Shown here in pieces: positions 20,879 through 32,720 of a DNA stretch of 64,000 bases (position 1 is its first letter; every line of letters starts with the position of its first letter). The notes below the pieces were generated by a model. The model had not been told where the DNA came from and did not search any database. It saw nothing but the letters and a program-made list of their open reading frames with translations. The stretch is from positions 558,001 to 622,000 of the forward strand of contig JARKIF010000031.1 in the NCBI GenBank assembly GCA_029378245.1, read 5' to 3'. Both the position numbers and the translations under genes were made by a program. The DNA is from Roridomyces roridus. Its lineage: Eukaryota; Basidiomycota; Agaricomycetes; Agaricales; Mycenaceae.

Positions 20879-23675
20879 TTATTTTGGTAATGCATCTATA
20901 TACCCCAGCTTGTACAGACAAAATGCATGGCCATCTGAATGAGAATTAAGCAAATATGTACGATCTTCACCCCACCTTTCCGGAATGAGCATCGCACTAC
21001 GAACGATGCGGTCGGCTGAGATAATCTCGGCGTAAGGGCGATGAGTGCGTGTGGATCTTGAGAGATGGTAGTACCCATCCAGAGCATTCGGAGATTTGAA
21101 CGGGGTGAACCACTCCACGTAGGCCAAAGGTGTATCGGATTTGACGGGATAATGATTAGGGAGCTTAAAAATGACCTTGACTTGTGCGACGCGAAGACCT
21201 GAGGCGGATGAGTGCTCTGCGCGCATATTACAGGGTGACATACCCTCGAGAACGGTGTGTGCTGTAAACCTGTTCTGCTCGCCAGTGCGAATCAGAGCAA
21301 AATCGAGCCGGGCAGGCACCGCCGCTTTATACCGCCCGACAAGTGAGGCGGGAGCAGGCGCCGTAGCGCGCACCAAGTCATTTGAGTGGCGTGCTCCAAT
21401 CTCGGCAATCCTGGGGAGATGGAAGCGGATCTGCTTCCAAGTCCCGAAGACATCGTAGTTGTGTGGAACAAAGGTGGAATTAGCTTTGCGTAGGAAGGTT
21501 ATCAAGGCGGGAACAAACTGAGAGGCGCCGTGACCGGTCGGGGAGATGATATGGGTAGCCTCGACCGCACGGGTGGTGGGCTTTTTAGCCATGGAAAAGT
21601 GGCGGGAAATGACAAGGGAGGACCGGTCCAAAGACGTGATGGTGGGGATTTGCGACGTGTTGGTTGCAGCGGGAGGCGTGGTGGAGAGTTTTGATGGATC
21701 CGGATGCGCCCAATCGAGATACGCCGTGAAGCGCGCAACAGCTTCTTGACGCTGAAGCCACATTGTCATCTGGTCAATGTAATCCTTGCGGTTGCTGGCC
21801 CGGTAAGCATTCTTGGCATAGTCAATGTGAAGACGCTCTGGAGACTCGGTATTGAAGCCGTCGGCTGTCCCGAAAAGGCGTATGAGTTGTTCGTAGTGTT
21901 CGAGGGAATGAATTTTGGGGATATTGAAGTGCTTCTTGCGAGCGTTCTTATCAATAAAAATCTGCTTGTTGGTGTGGAAGAGGTCGAGACATTGGCGCAT
22001 CGCAAACAGAGTGATGCCGGTATGGGATTGCAGCGAGGCAAAGTACGCAAAGTCTATCAGTCCCCGACAGCAAGCACCATCTGCGGCGGCGCCCCGGCGG
22101 CAATGAGACCCAGGAAGACCTTCTCCATCTCCTTGTGCTCGGCCCCCGTCCACTGCGATACGGAGGAGATGCCGTTCTTGAAATGGCGTACGCCATGATG
22201 GTCAGGCACATCGCGGAAGCGGTTGTCGACTTCGAGCGTCCCGATGATGTGGGTGCACCAGCTGACAAGGTGATCCTTGAACACGCCCTTGTGCAGCTGG
22301 TGGAGAAGGTCGGGGGTGAATGCTTGAAAGATATCGGAGTGGGGGAGGTTGGCCCAGAACGGTGGGTACACGGCACGGATGCCATGCTCCTCGAACGCGG
22401 TGTCCTTTTCGCCGCCTTGCTGACGTGCCATGAAGAAGAGGGTCTCACGTACGTCTCGGTGTGGATGTGCTTGATGGTCACCACGATCATCTGGGCGGAC
22501 AAGGCAAATTGGGCAACGATTCTCCTTGCAGCATGCGACGAGGCACTGCTCTGGATAATCTGCAACATATGCAGCAAGAATCGGAAACACAGTCCGGACC
22601 ATGCTGTCCGCGCAGACCATTCGATGCCCAGAGGTTCCGGCCTCCTTTAGCGACTCCATGAGAACGCCCATACATTGGTGGAATAGGCGGTACTTGGCGA
22701 GAGAGCGGGTCGATTTATCGAAGCATTCAAATTTCGGGATGGGGAGATACCCTATGAGAACGGTCGCATGCGCCGAAACCTTCCGCCAATATTGCCGATG
22801 GTCAAGTAGACGGGCCAGGCCGAGTTATCTCCACGGAAGTTAGAGAGCATCGTCTTATCAGAGGAGAGGATGAGTGGTGCCACCGTCGCGCCAGGAGGAA
22901 ATCGTCTCTGATGAAAGCGATTGAGCACCTGATCGCAAAGCCTTACTTCCCGCCAACACACACCTGAATTTCCCACCACCAGCTGCCCGTCCACATCTCA
23001 TCTATGACCTCAATGGTTCCCGCAGCGTCTGCATAAAGCTGCTCTGGGGCGTATCGCATCGCGTCTCGAAAGGCGGGATTGCCAATCAACTCCTTGACGC
23101 ACTCGACCGGATCTCGCCACCACAACTCGTTCTCCTCGCGGCGCATGGTGGCCCCGGTGGGGTCCTTGTCTAGATCCGGTACGTTGCCCCTGGTATTCAG
23201 CCGCTTGCAGCGCCATTTGACTCCACCGGGCAGGTCATCAACTTTGTCAAAAAACTCGGTTTTGCTGCCAAACGAGGAACTCGCGCGGTCTCTGATCTGC
23301 GGTGCAAGGTTAGCATTCAGCATTGGGCCAGGATCTCTGACCCACCATGGACAGTTTCAGGAAGTCGTCCGTCGCCGTGTGGCCGACATGCTTGATTAGC
23401 CATTTGGCCAGCTGCCATTCGTCATCGTCCCGAAACGGGCCAAGCACCGCGCCATCTTTCAAGACCTCCTCGTCTCGGATGAGCTCAAATGTCGTCTTCG
23501 CTCCTCCGTAGGTTGCGCCAGCTCCAAGTCTCTCGTCTGCTGGCCTATGCCATTGGGGACGTTGACCCAAGTCGATGGGCGGATCTCTCGGAGGCAGGGC
23601 ATCTTGATCTGCCTCTTGCGCGGCACCGTAGGCGCCCCTAGCGAACGTGGATTGGCAGAAGGCGCAACGAGCCAT
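20879..23675 (-). pseudogene. Plavaka-family transposase, two frameshifts
   Basis: DNA transposase of the agaricomycete Plavaka group (CACTA-like). Start at 23675 (MARCAFCQSTFARGAYGA, with a CxxC). Introns are visible at about 23342-23296 (after FLKLSM) and 22971-22937 (after WWEIQ). Conserved blocks follow: VAPLILSSDKTMLSNFRGD, WPVYLTIGNI, HATVLIGYLPIPKFECF, ADYPEQCLVACCKENRCP, FTPDLLHQLHKGVFKDHL, GTADGFNTESPERLHIDY, MTMWLQRQEAV. The C terminus ends LGYIDALPK at 20879. Two one-base shifts break the frame: near 22785 (after GNIGG) and near 22078 (after QMVLAV). Everything else is collinear, so inactivation looks recent or the breaks are base-calling errors. The start codon is 126 bp from that of the divergent DUF6532-like gene. 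Confidence 0.88.
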
Positions 23676-23800
23676 GGATATAGTTTGGCGACTTAATCAA
23701 AATTTTCCAAAATCCTGTACGGCCGTCGGACACCGAACCATGTGGGGCACCTGTGGGGCCACACATCACAAATCAGTATCGCCGTTTTTTCACTTCCGCC

Positions 23801-26229
23801 ATGTCGGGGCGTCTTGGTGCAGCCGTGCCTCCGAGCCCTCCTGCTCCTACAGCCTTTGGTCGCGGAAATTGGGCCTCCAGACCCACCGCGGGCCTGGAGA
23901 GCATCCGTAAGTCCCACATTCACGCCTAGTGTCGTTCTTGATGCCCTCCCAGAACAGGAAATCGAGAAAAATCGCATAAAAGCTAACAAGGCTGCGGCTA
24001 CCCGGCAGAGAAACCAAGCGAACGCGCAGGCGTCCAATACATCTGCCTCGGCAGGCCCTCCTCGTACACCTATCTCCAAGGCGACTCCTGATTCAGCCCG
24101 GCCTGCACCTCCTCATGGCGTCTTGCAGTCCCAATCACAGGCATACTCCAGCAGCCCCATGATGCCTCGTACTCCATTCACACCCCTTTATGCCCAGAAC
24201 TCCTCGCCTTTCCACGCTACGCCCACTCAAGCATCCCGCGCCAATCTAGTCCCGCAAAATTATCAGCCAAGCTACCCCGACTTCTCGCAGGCGCCAGCAC
24301 CAGCCCCCGCGGAGAGCCCAGATGCTCAGATGAAGGCAGATATTGCTCAGTTCTTTGCCGGCTTATCTGCAGATCAACGGGCTACTTTTGTGTCGGGCAG
24401 TGAGTGATACATTCTTTTCTTGCTTTTTGAATTGACCGTCCTTCAGTGAATCTCGTGAGCGGCGGGCAGCACCTCAACACTTTCGGGAACGAGGCAGGCA
24501 ACACCTTTTTCGGTCATGACACGGGCTTCGGCAGCAACAATGACGACTTTGACAACGAGGACTTCAACTCCATGGAACTGAATCTCATTGACACCAACGA
24601 CATGCATGGTCTTGAACCCCTGAATGATCACGGGGAGGATGGGATGGGTATGTGCTTTGCTTGCCTCCGCGACACGGCTGATTAGTTCTAGGTCCCGATG
24701 ATGTCGACAAGCCGTGGAACACTGCGTTGGTGCCCGAGGGCGACCATCAGGAGGACACCGACAGCATCCCTTCCCAGGACCACGCGGGTGCACAGAGCTC
24801 ACTGCAGGTGAGTCTATCCTACTAGCCGTCATCATGGAGAAGATAACCGTTCGCGCAGGTGACCATGCAAGACATTGATGTCACCAAGAAACGCAAGCGC
24901 CGCCGCCCGTGTGTGGAGGTACGATGCTTTCGTGCATCTTAGGGTCTGCTGACATGTGTACAGAACAGCTCCGAGTCCGAAGACGACGATGCGGACAAGG
25001 ACAAAAGCAGCAAGAAGAAAACACGGAAGAAACGCAAAGAACGCACGCAGAGGTCCCGCAGCATTCGGGACATCACAAGCGATCGCCAGCAAATCGTCAA
25101 ACATTCCTATGCGCTCATCCAAAAGTCAATTGCGATATCGAAGCCGTGGCCAGCGGGCAGTGAGTCGGGTGATCCTACTGCCAATGACGACGAGCTGGAT
25201 AAGCTCATCCGTCAAGCGTGGAACGGTGCAATCGACATCCTTGACCTTGATCCGGAGGATTACAAGCCGCCTACCACAGCGGAGCGCAACCTGGTGGGTG
25301 CCCTCCTGCATGTCTTCACTGTGCTGAATGTCCTTCATCTCCAGATTGTCTCACGTATCTCTCAGCTGCGCGGCAGTATCGTCGCCGTTGCCGACGTGGC
25401 CATTCCCATCTTCTACAAGATCGGTGATCCACAATCCCTTCCTGACCCCACCCCTGCCGCCCAGGAGACTGCGGTGGCGACTAATCGTGATCTCATCGAC
25501 ATGCTTCAGACCACGTTTGTATACAAGGCGAGTCTTGACTGATGCATCCGTCGTTAACATGAATGATTAATCCTCCGATAGAACCCAAATGAGCCGGGTA
25601 GCTTCGACGACATGTGCCGCCACCCAGCCATCCAATATGTTGTCAACAAGTCCTTCTTTGCCAAAACGGGCGCTGGACGGCGGGCATATCTCTTCGAGGG
25701 CATGGACCTCTTCCCAGTGCAGACACTGGCCCTTGTACTCGATGCGGTCAGTTCTATCCCTGTACTGGCATTCTGCACTGACAAGGATGTAGATCATCTG
25801 CGCCATCGACCGATGGAAGACCGGGGAGCACGACGTCAAGGCATACCCGTTTAGTGCGGCCAAATACGGAGCAGAGCATGTTGCCACGCTTGACTTCCTC
25901 AGGGTGTGGATTGCCGAATTCAAGAAGGCAGAGAAGCACCCTGTTGATCTGGCAACGGAATGCCTCAAGAATCTCCTCAAGAATGGCCGGTAAGTCTTTG
26001 TCCCTGCGTACACACTTTCTGACCTGGTTCTCCCAGTCAAGCCGCCGGCATTTCTGCAGAGACAGCTCCGCGGGTGCAAGTGTCTAGGTTCCCGATGCAT
26101 CTCTTTGCTGAACCCGCCGCTGCCGCCGCAACGTCGGCCTGCGCTGGTGCCCCGTCGGGTGCGCCTGGGACAAATGGAATTATCAATACCGGCGGTGATG
26201 CGCAAAATAGTCGGTTGATGCGTCCATAG
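23801..26229 (+). CDS. DUF6532-like nuclear-type protein, divergent partner of Plavaka
   Basis: Starts at ATG 23801 (MSGRLGAAVPPSPPAPTAFG). Exon 1 ends at 23906, and the intron 23907-23952 leads to QQEIEKNRIKANKAAATRQ, a basic coiled-coil-like stretch. A Q/P/S/T-rich linker follows, an acidic segment (NNDDFDNEDFNSMELNL), a strongly basic cluster (KKRKRRRP, and KKKTRKKRKERTQRSR near 25010-25060) that should be a nuclear localisation signal, and then a C-terminal domain (MCRHPAIQYVVNKSFF, FEGMDLFPVQTLALVLDA, ICAIDRWKTGEHD, EFKKAEKHPV). That domain resembles the basidiomycete DUF6532 family. At least eight short introns are needed; exons join in frame in the parts I traced. Stop at 26227-26229. 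Shared upstream region and position suggest a role with the transposase, for example DNA binding, but this is inference. Confidence 0.68.
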
Positions 26230-26458
26230 TCGGTGTTCACCAATAAAATCATTTCGTCATTCGTGCTATTCGGAGCTGTTGTCACCCCGGTTATCATCTA
26301 TTGGTGTCGTGTCGCGCGGGTGAAATGGTGCGCCTATCAGAGAAGCAGGTGTCTATATAGGTCTATGTAGATCTACTGCTCTATGGCTCTACGGCCCAAA
26401 TGGTCTAACAGTGTCTATCATAGAGGGGACATGGCTTTCCACCGAGTATATACCAGAA
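26230..26458. other. Spacer between Plavaka unit and MULE, with subterminal motifs
   Basis: No gene. Holds the right inverted ATAGACAC motifs of the Plavaka unit (26347-26366, 26401-26420). The MULE terminal repeat begins at 26459. Confidence 0.5.
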
Positions 26459-26474
26459 TGGTTGCGTTAGGCGT
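26459..26474 (+). repeat. MULE left terminal inverted repeat
   Basis: TGGTTGCGTTAGGCGT, perfect inverse of 31287-31302. Confidence 0.85.
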
Positions 26475-26688
26475 CTGATACCGCCTATCAGGCAGCCAGA
26501 CGCCTATCCATCACGATGGGAGGCACAGACGCCTATCCTCCAGCTATCCTCTCGGGCACGCCTATTCCGCCTATCCGTCTGGCTGCAACGCCTATCGTGA
26601 TGAGACCGCGTACCTAAGTGTCCATGTGGAATTTTTTTGCAGGACACCGCCACAAACGCGTCTTGCTCTCTCCCTCCATCTTGCTCCC

Positions 26689-29600
26689 ATGGATCCCGCT
26701 CGTCGCCCTTTCGTGCTCGCCGTTCTTCATCAAGCATCCGAAGACCTCATTGATGCGTACAAGACGTCAAGTACGTGGCGTGTCCACCCGCGAGATCCGA
26801 TATCACTCATTCTCTGCTTCTGACAGCGTTCCCACCGGACATCGCCGCGTTTCTGCCATATACAGACCTTTCGTGGGTGAATGTCGAGAAGTTTGACGCG
26901 TTCTTGAGAGCCAAAGACGCGTCTGACGCGTCCACCGCGTCGGTGGGGACCTCGGGAAGGTGTGTGGCAGGAACCGCGTATTAAGCTTCATGCTAACATT
27001 CCCACCGGCTTAGCAGCGTCTCGCCTTCGACTCCAGCGACTAGGGATGCCGGCGTTTCGGCGTCTGGGTCAATTGCCGACCAGTACGTCATCATTTGACG
27101 CGTGTCTTCGTCTTCACCTTTCTCACTTCCCACTTCCTCTCAGGAAAGGGCCTCCGGCGTCTCACGTTTCGGTCAAGCAAGAACCCGCCGATATCATCGA
27201 CCTTGTCTCTGACAGCGAGCCGGAGGCGCCCACGACCAGCAAAGTCGCGTCGAAATCCAAACGCCGCCGCGGTGGTAACAAATCCGACAAATCCGGTCGC
27301 ATCCAGGTTACTCGGGACATCTTTGTCGATCGGGTGGTCCACTTTGGCTACAAGGATCTCCCACCCCACTGGCCAGCGTCTGCCGACGCTGTGGCCTATG
27401 TTGTTGATTTCACAGGGGATGCACGAGCCGCCCAGACGACTGCTGGCGGGGTCCCCGTTGGGATGGATTCGTTTTTGAAGAAGGAAGTGCGTGACGTGAT
27501 TATATCGACGTTCGTGCGTCATCTGAGGATTTGAAGGACATGGATTCGTGGGGTGCTGGCAGTAACGGTAGTACTTCGCGCGATACCAGTCTCATCCTCC
27601 TCGGCAAAATACCATCTCGTCGTTCGACGCACAGATGTAACGGTGCCTTGCGATGTGAGTTTTTCGAGACGTCCCTTCTAGAGGGCTACAGGCGCCTCGA
27701 TTCGACGGACATGGCGCCGACGCAGCGCATATTCAGCCGCGAGCTCGAGCAGAATGCCCGGGATGCTGTTACTGCCGAGGGACGTGCCGCTTCGTAAGTT
27801 ATTCAATCATCTGAATCGTTCGTTTCTAACCTGTTTGATGAGTTTTCTGCGGGTCATTGAAAGCTATCGCGAGGAGGGATGTCCCCACCCGAACTGCGAC
27901 GGGGTGCCGAAGCTCATCTCGTATCCCGGCGTGCGTCATTTTTGTATTGTTGTCTCATACACACTGAATGATAATTGTGCTTCCCAGGTACACAAGTCTG
28001 GACGCACCATGTTTGTTGGTTGCTCAGCCTGGAAACCGGGCCAGACGAAACATCGGCACGGCTGGATCCCCAAGGACGTCAACGAAAATCTCCTCAAGTC
28101 TCTGATCTATGGTTCTGCGTCCCCTCTTCCGTCCGCTGCGCCACAGGGAATCGACACATCGGGCTTCGGCCATGGCTCTTGCGCGTCCTTCCGTCATCCA
28201 AACACTGGGCAAAAAACCCCATGCCGTGAGTTCTTTCACCCGGATGCTGAACGCGCTGATTTTTTGAAGAGCACCCGCATTTCGTCGATGGACACCGTGT
28301 CACGGCCTCGATGGTTCGGCACGAGTGTCCTGTCCGCAAGATCGTGTACACTTCGAAAGATCCCAAGGTCTCGAAATGTGTCGTGGTTATCGAGGGCGTT
28401 CATACGCATCCTCCGTGGCCATTGCACAAGGCCGGCTTGGTGGCGGTCAACGATGCAAAGGAGTCTCTCGCTGCGTCGGGGAAAATGGGCATCACTAGCG
28501 GCGATCTCAACTCAGGTGCGTTCTCTCCATCATATTCACTCTCCAGATCCACCTGAAATTTCGTTCCAGCGCCCACGACCAAGGCTCTACTCGGGGGTAC
28601 ACTCGACTCCAAACACGCCGTTTTCCGCGACAAGCGTACCTTGCGGAAGGAGACGAACAAGATCAAGGCTGCATTGAACCCAGAGGGGCTCACGTGGAAA
28701 GGTGCGCGACGTTCGTTTGTGTCAATCCGTACAATGACTTCTCTCCGCGCAGGTATCCAGAAGATGTACGAAGATGATTTGAAGCTTCCACTCGAGGAAC
28801 GTTACGTGCACGACATTCGCTGCGAGGGAACGATCAAGATCGCTGTGTGTATGCGCCCGGACCTCATCCAATTGATACATGACCCCGGGGTGATTTACGT
28901 CGTTTGTGATTTCACATTCAAGCGTACACGCGGCGAGTTGAACGAGTGGGAGGTGGCCATCTGGTATACGCCGCAGCGGAAGCGTTAAGTTTTCCTCTCT
29001 ATCATGTTCCTGGTGCGGAGTCGCTGATTTCTTTCCAGGTGTTGCGATCGCACGCGTATGGTCCAACCGTTTCACCAAGGATGCGTACAAGCTCATGTTT
29101 GACGCATTCTTCAAGTCGGTGAAGACCGTGACGGGGAGGGAGCCATGCTTCAAGGCCCTTCACGAGAACGGTAATCTCCACTGCATCCTCTTTGACATGG
29201 AGGCAGCCCAGATGCAAGGCTTCGGCGAGAAACTCGTTGACATCGTCAATAGTGACCCGGAGCTGCGGAAATTGTTTCCAGATCCCAACCCGGACAAGCT
29301 CGTCCAGTGTGTCGCAAAACTGTGTACTGTACATTGGGAACGGTGCGTCTTTTTTCTCGTCTCCCTTCAAAGTAACCTGACGCACTCGGAGGTCGACCAA
29401 GGCACTCGTGGGGGAGGTGGGCCAAGAAACGGTGAATTATTTGAATACATTCCTCGGCATGTCGAAGAAGGAGCACATCGACGGCTGGCACAACTTCTGT
29501 TCAAAACATCCGAGTAAGAAATTGCGCGGTGAGTATGTCTCTTCAGAACTCATTCCAGTCTTAATCACATTTATTTGAAGACTGGTATGCCCACAAAATA

Positions 29601-30995
29601 CAATACCCCTGGCTCCTGCCCTGCTTCAACGAAAGCCTGTCCCAATTTCCTCCGGGACTGTGGGGCGATACTCAGACTCACACAAACCTCGTTGAAGGCG
29701 CCCACTCACGAGCTAATCGTGCGACGGGAACGAACTTGATGCCTGTTGAGTCTGTCCAGTCGTACGTGTTTTTTTCTCTCGAGTATCTAGGACCGTTTTG
29801 ACATCGTTCGCAAGTGCTCGCGAATGGGACTCTGAAGTTGCCGCCTCGATTCGTGCCGCACGTGAGACCTGCATACTTTCCGACAAAAACAATCACGACC
29901 ACGCTCGCATGCGCCGTGCGATGACCCGCGGCGCGGCACGCGAGGATAAGCGCGAGGCATGTATTGATGTAGCTGACGAGCTCGAACAGGCCAAGGCGGA
30001 GGTGGCGAAGGCGAAGGCGGCGGTGGCATCAGCAGCAGCAGCAAAGAAGGAGATCGAGGCACGTGTGAAGGAGTTGAAGGCGCAGCAGAAGCTACTCGGG
30101 CGTGCCGTGGTGCGTGGACCTCGTGCAGCTTCGGACATTCCCTCGTTGACGGTCAACAATACGGGTGAGTTTTCTTCCTGTCGCGTTCCAATCGCTCTCA
30201 TCTTGCCAAATTCAGCGCCCGGTTCCGACGGCGAGGATGGAGAACTCGCTGAGGAGGAGGTCGAGCTGGATGCGTATGGTCATGGTGCGCTCATTTACCG
30301 CTATTACGCGCTGCGTAGTGTGCTAAATACTCCAGATGCCCTGGCGGATACTAACACCACGCACATGTCACCGCCATCTCCGCGGTTCGACTCATACGAC
30401 GCCCTTCCTCCGAGCTCGCCCCCGCCAAGCTCGCCCCTTCCAATGCTCAATCGTATGTGTGCCGTCTCTCCATTCAGTCATGTAGATAACCGTTTCATTA
30501 GCGCTGGCGTCGGATGATTCCTTCTTTGGACTGAGTGACGACTCGTACCCCCAGGATTTGAATGGTATACCGCCGCTCGATCTGGACGCTATATTCGCCG
30601 GCGTGTCCACTGTTCAACCTGCGCTCGCCGGTGACTTTTCGGATTATTACGATCTCTTCGATATACCTGCGGCTCCCATTCAAAACTACTTCAACCCGGA
30701 TGTACAGATGGATGACAACTGGATCCTTCCTCCAGCGCATGGTGCGTCAGTTGTTGGATTGTTTTTAACGCCGTTGATTAATTGCGGCTGCTTAGCTTCT
30801 CCTGCATTCGATATTGGCGCCAGTTTACCCACACTACCCCCGCCGCCGACTTTACCCAGTCCATTACCCTCTCCGAAAGGGACGCCCCCACCGATGCCGT
30901 CCGTCATCGGTCAAAAACGCCCCCGAGATGAGGTCGATGCCAACCTCATCGTTTCCGGTACACGTACTCGTATCAAACGCGTTCGGAAGGACTAG
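26689..30995 (+). CDS. MULE-like transposase with WRKY-type zinc finger
   Basis: Predicted DDE transposase, about 1,000 aa, more than ten short introns; exon joins I checked keep frame and no stop intervenes. Start ATG 26689 (MDPARRPFVLAVLHQ; an in-frame upstream start is possible). N-terminal part: VKQEP (sumoylation consensus) followed by IIDLVSDSE, a SUMO-interaction motif, then basic KSKRRRGGNKSDK. A Cys pair (CPHPNCDG) and then a WRKY/GCM1-type finger: CPVRKIVY, Cys, and EGVHTHP near 28325-28420. The catalytic domain shows D in VVCDFTFKR, D in LFDMEAAQMQGF and a candidate E in NLVEGAHSRANRAT. The C-terminal part has an Ala/Lys/Glu coiled coil (29980-30100), acidic and proline-rich segments and a basic tail (IKRVRKD). 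It fills the element between the TIRs and looks intact. Confidence 0.82.
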
Positions 30996-31286
30996 TCGCC
31001 GTAGAATACCCACCCTTTCCTCCAAATACATCCTTTTGCTTCGAAGTTGTGTGTCTTGCAAGCTGTAACTTGGTCTTGTGCGTGTGTATTTCCAGACTGA
31101 CTAATGGATTTACCATTGTATCTCGCATGCAAATGGCGGCGTGAGGCGCGCAAACGGCGTTAGGCGTGCAAATGGCGGATAGGCATTGAGGTGGATGGCG
31201 GGGAACAAGGTTGGATAGGCTTGGGAGCGGCGGAAGTCAGGGCGATAGGCGTGGAGGCGCTTTGCGCCATCAAATAGGCGTTGATC

Positions 31287-31302
31287 ACGCCTAACGCAAC
31301 CA
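31287..31302 (-). repeat. MULE right terminal inverted repeat
   Basis: Inverse of 26459-26474, followed by AAACTGTC outside the element. Confidence 0.85.
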
Positions 31303-31381
31303 AAACTGTCGTGCCTCCTTTCCACCTACTGTCCTATGATGTCCTATGTAGAGCGATGTAGACAAGTGCTTTTTCCAGATG

Positions 31382-31460
31382 TGTCGATAGACAGACCAGT
31401 CGATCTCGTTGATCATTTGCTTAACGCGCCGATTTCCTAATTTGGCGAATTCACGTGATC
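31382..31460 (+). repeat. Left TIR of the 1.08 kb element
   Basis: 79 bp, 76 identical to the inverse of 32381-32459. Confidence 0.85.
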
Positions 31461-32380
31461 TGCGAGCTCTTTCATTCCTCAGCTCACTGCAGCCTCCAGA
31501 CGACAGCTTCCTGGAAGGAATCAGTTTGTATACAGTACTAATACTAAGTACATCGAATGGTACTGCAAAAATTAAGATCTGAAGTGGTCTGGAGCTCGGT
31601 AACGAACAATCTGACTATGGCAAGTCGACGGACCCGTCCACACTGAGCTGACGACCTAGAAAACATGCTCCCTGAGCACTGAGAAGGTCCAATACGACGA
31701 GTCCACCCGTCCCCGTAGCTGCACCGTATTCCCGCAGGACAAAGAAAGCTTCTTCCGCTTGTAGAGAAAAGCATGCATGACCGGCAGCGCCGGCCTGGCA
31801 CGTAGCGTCGATGGTAGTGGAAGTGGAGCGAGGGCTCGGCAGGAATGAGTGTGCTGGGGCTGATTCCGATGCGCCCCGTGCCGCGATATGTGCAGGGGCT
31901 TGTCTGGCAGTGCGGTGTCGATCGGGTCGGTAGAGCTCAGGATGCAGAGAGAGGAAGGTCCAGAGCGGCGTGTAACGAGAGTTGAGGACGAGAAAGCGAA
32001 GCGTAAGTCGAGGGTGTGTTACAGTGGGCGTGGCGGAGTGCAGCAGGTCGTCAGCGTCATCGCGGGTCGATGGAGTTATAGAGTGACGCACCTGGATGTG
32101 GGCCCCAGTCTTCCCTCCTCTTCCCTTTTATCGCAGTGCCCACGCGTTCGCACATCCCGTCCCGTCCCGGTTCCCGACCACTGTGCGTTGCACATCATCG
32201 ACGATTCATCGTAAGTACTCGCGAGCTGCAGCCGTTCCAGGTGGCCGGCAGGTGGCTGGATGAGGCAGCTTCGAAGTATCCTGGGGTGAGATGGCATGGT
32301 TTTCGAGGGTCGACAACGAGTAACGCGGTCCCTGAATGAGTTCCAGCGAAGGGAGGGAGAGGGAGAGCCACGACGTGGTC

Positions 32381-32459
32381 GATCACGTGAATTCGCCAAA
32401 TTAGGAAATCGGCGCGTTAAGCAAATGATCACCGAGATCGACCAGTCTGTCTATCGACA
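32381..32459 (-). repeat. Right TIR of the 1.08 kb element
   Basis: Inverse partner of 31382-31460. Confidence 0.85.
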
Positions 32460-32471
32460 TATCATAGACAG

Positions 32472-32720
32472 ACTGGTTACGAGTCTACCCAGCCGCCTGA
32501 AGGACTCCAAGATATTAATTTCCGCCCGACGACCCTAGACATGAGGCCAGGCAAACGGGATGGGCGTCGTCTTCTCGAATTTAAAACACGGAGCGCCCCG
32601 AAGGCTGCTGTCGAGCGGATTCTTCTCTCGGTGTTATGCAAACGGATGACACCGCAAGTTGTTCCAAAAGAATGCAGCATACCCCAACCAAAAGATGGAA
32701 AGCCAACTCGTTCTCACTCC
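32472..32720. other. Short stretch without recognised content
   Basis: No motif or repeat recognised between the TIR element and the F-box relic. Confidence 0.4.

Larger units (their letters stand above)
20041..26368. mobile_element. Plavaka-type (CACTA-like) transposon unit, boundaries inferred
   Basis: A 20 bp motif occurs inverted on the two sides: ATAGACCGCCATAGACACCT at 20043-20062 and, on the minus strand, ATAGACCTATATAGACACCT at 26347-26366 (17 of 20 identical). Further ATAGACAC copies lie at 20013-20022 (plus strand) and within 26401-26420 (minus strand), as expected for subterminal repeats. Between them lie a coiled-coil ORF, a Plavaka transposase and a DUF6532-like gene. The exact termini and target duplication were not found, so the edges may lie somewhat outside. 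Confidence 0.55.
26459..31302 (+). mobile_element. MULE-type DNA transposon with 16 bp perfect TIRs
   Basis: TGGTTGCGTTAGGCGT at 26459-26474 is repeated inverted at 31287-31302. The repeat continues imperfectly inwards (GAT..CGCCTAT on both sides). Subterminal GACGCCTATCC / GGCGATAGGCG-type repeats fill 26475-26600 and 31130-31286. The element is 4,844 bp and carries one multi-exon transposase gene. I could not find a convincing 8-10 bp target duplication next to the TIRs. Confidence 0.85.
31382..32459. mobile_element. 1.08 kb non-autonomous element with 79 bp TIRs
   Basis: The 79 bp at 31382-31460 recur inverted at 32381-32459 with three mismatches; both start TGTCGATAGACAGAC and end TTCACGTGATC. 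No transposase is recognisable between them. The longest internal frame (31615-32091, minus, 158 aa) has no known motif and may be chance or captured host DNA. No target duplication is obvious. Just outside the right end, CTGTCTAT...ATAGACAG (32447-32471) forms a small hairpin overlapping the terminus. Confidence 0.7.

Noticed and set aside
26363..31352. CTATGTAGA (26363-26371 and 31344-31352) as the 9 bp MULE target duplication
   Set aside because: It lies 88 and 42 bp outside the clear TIRs, and the sequence just inside each copy is not an inverted repeat. CTATGTAG-type words are common in this stretch.
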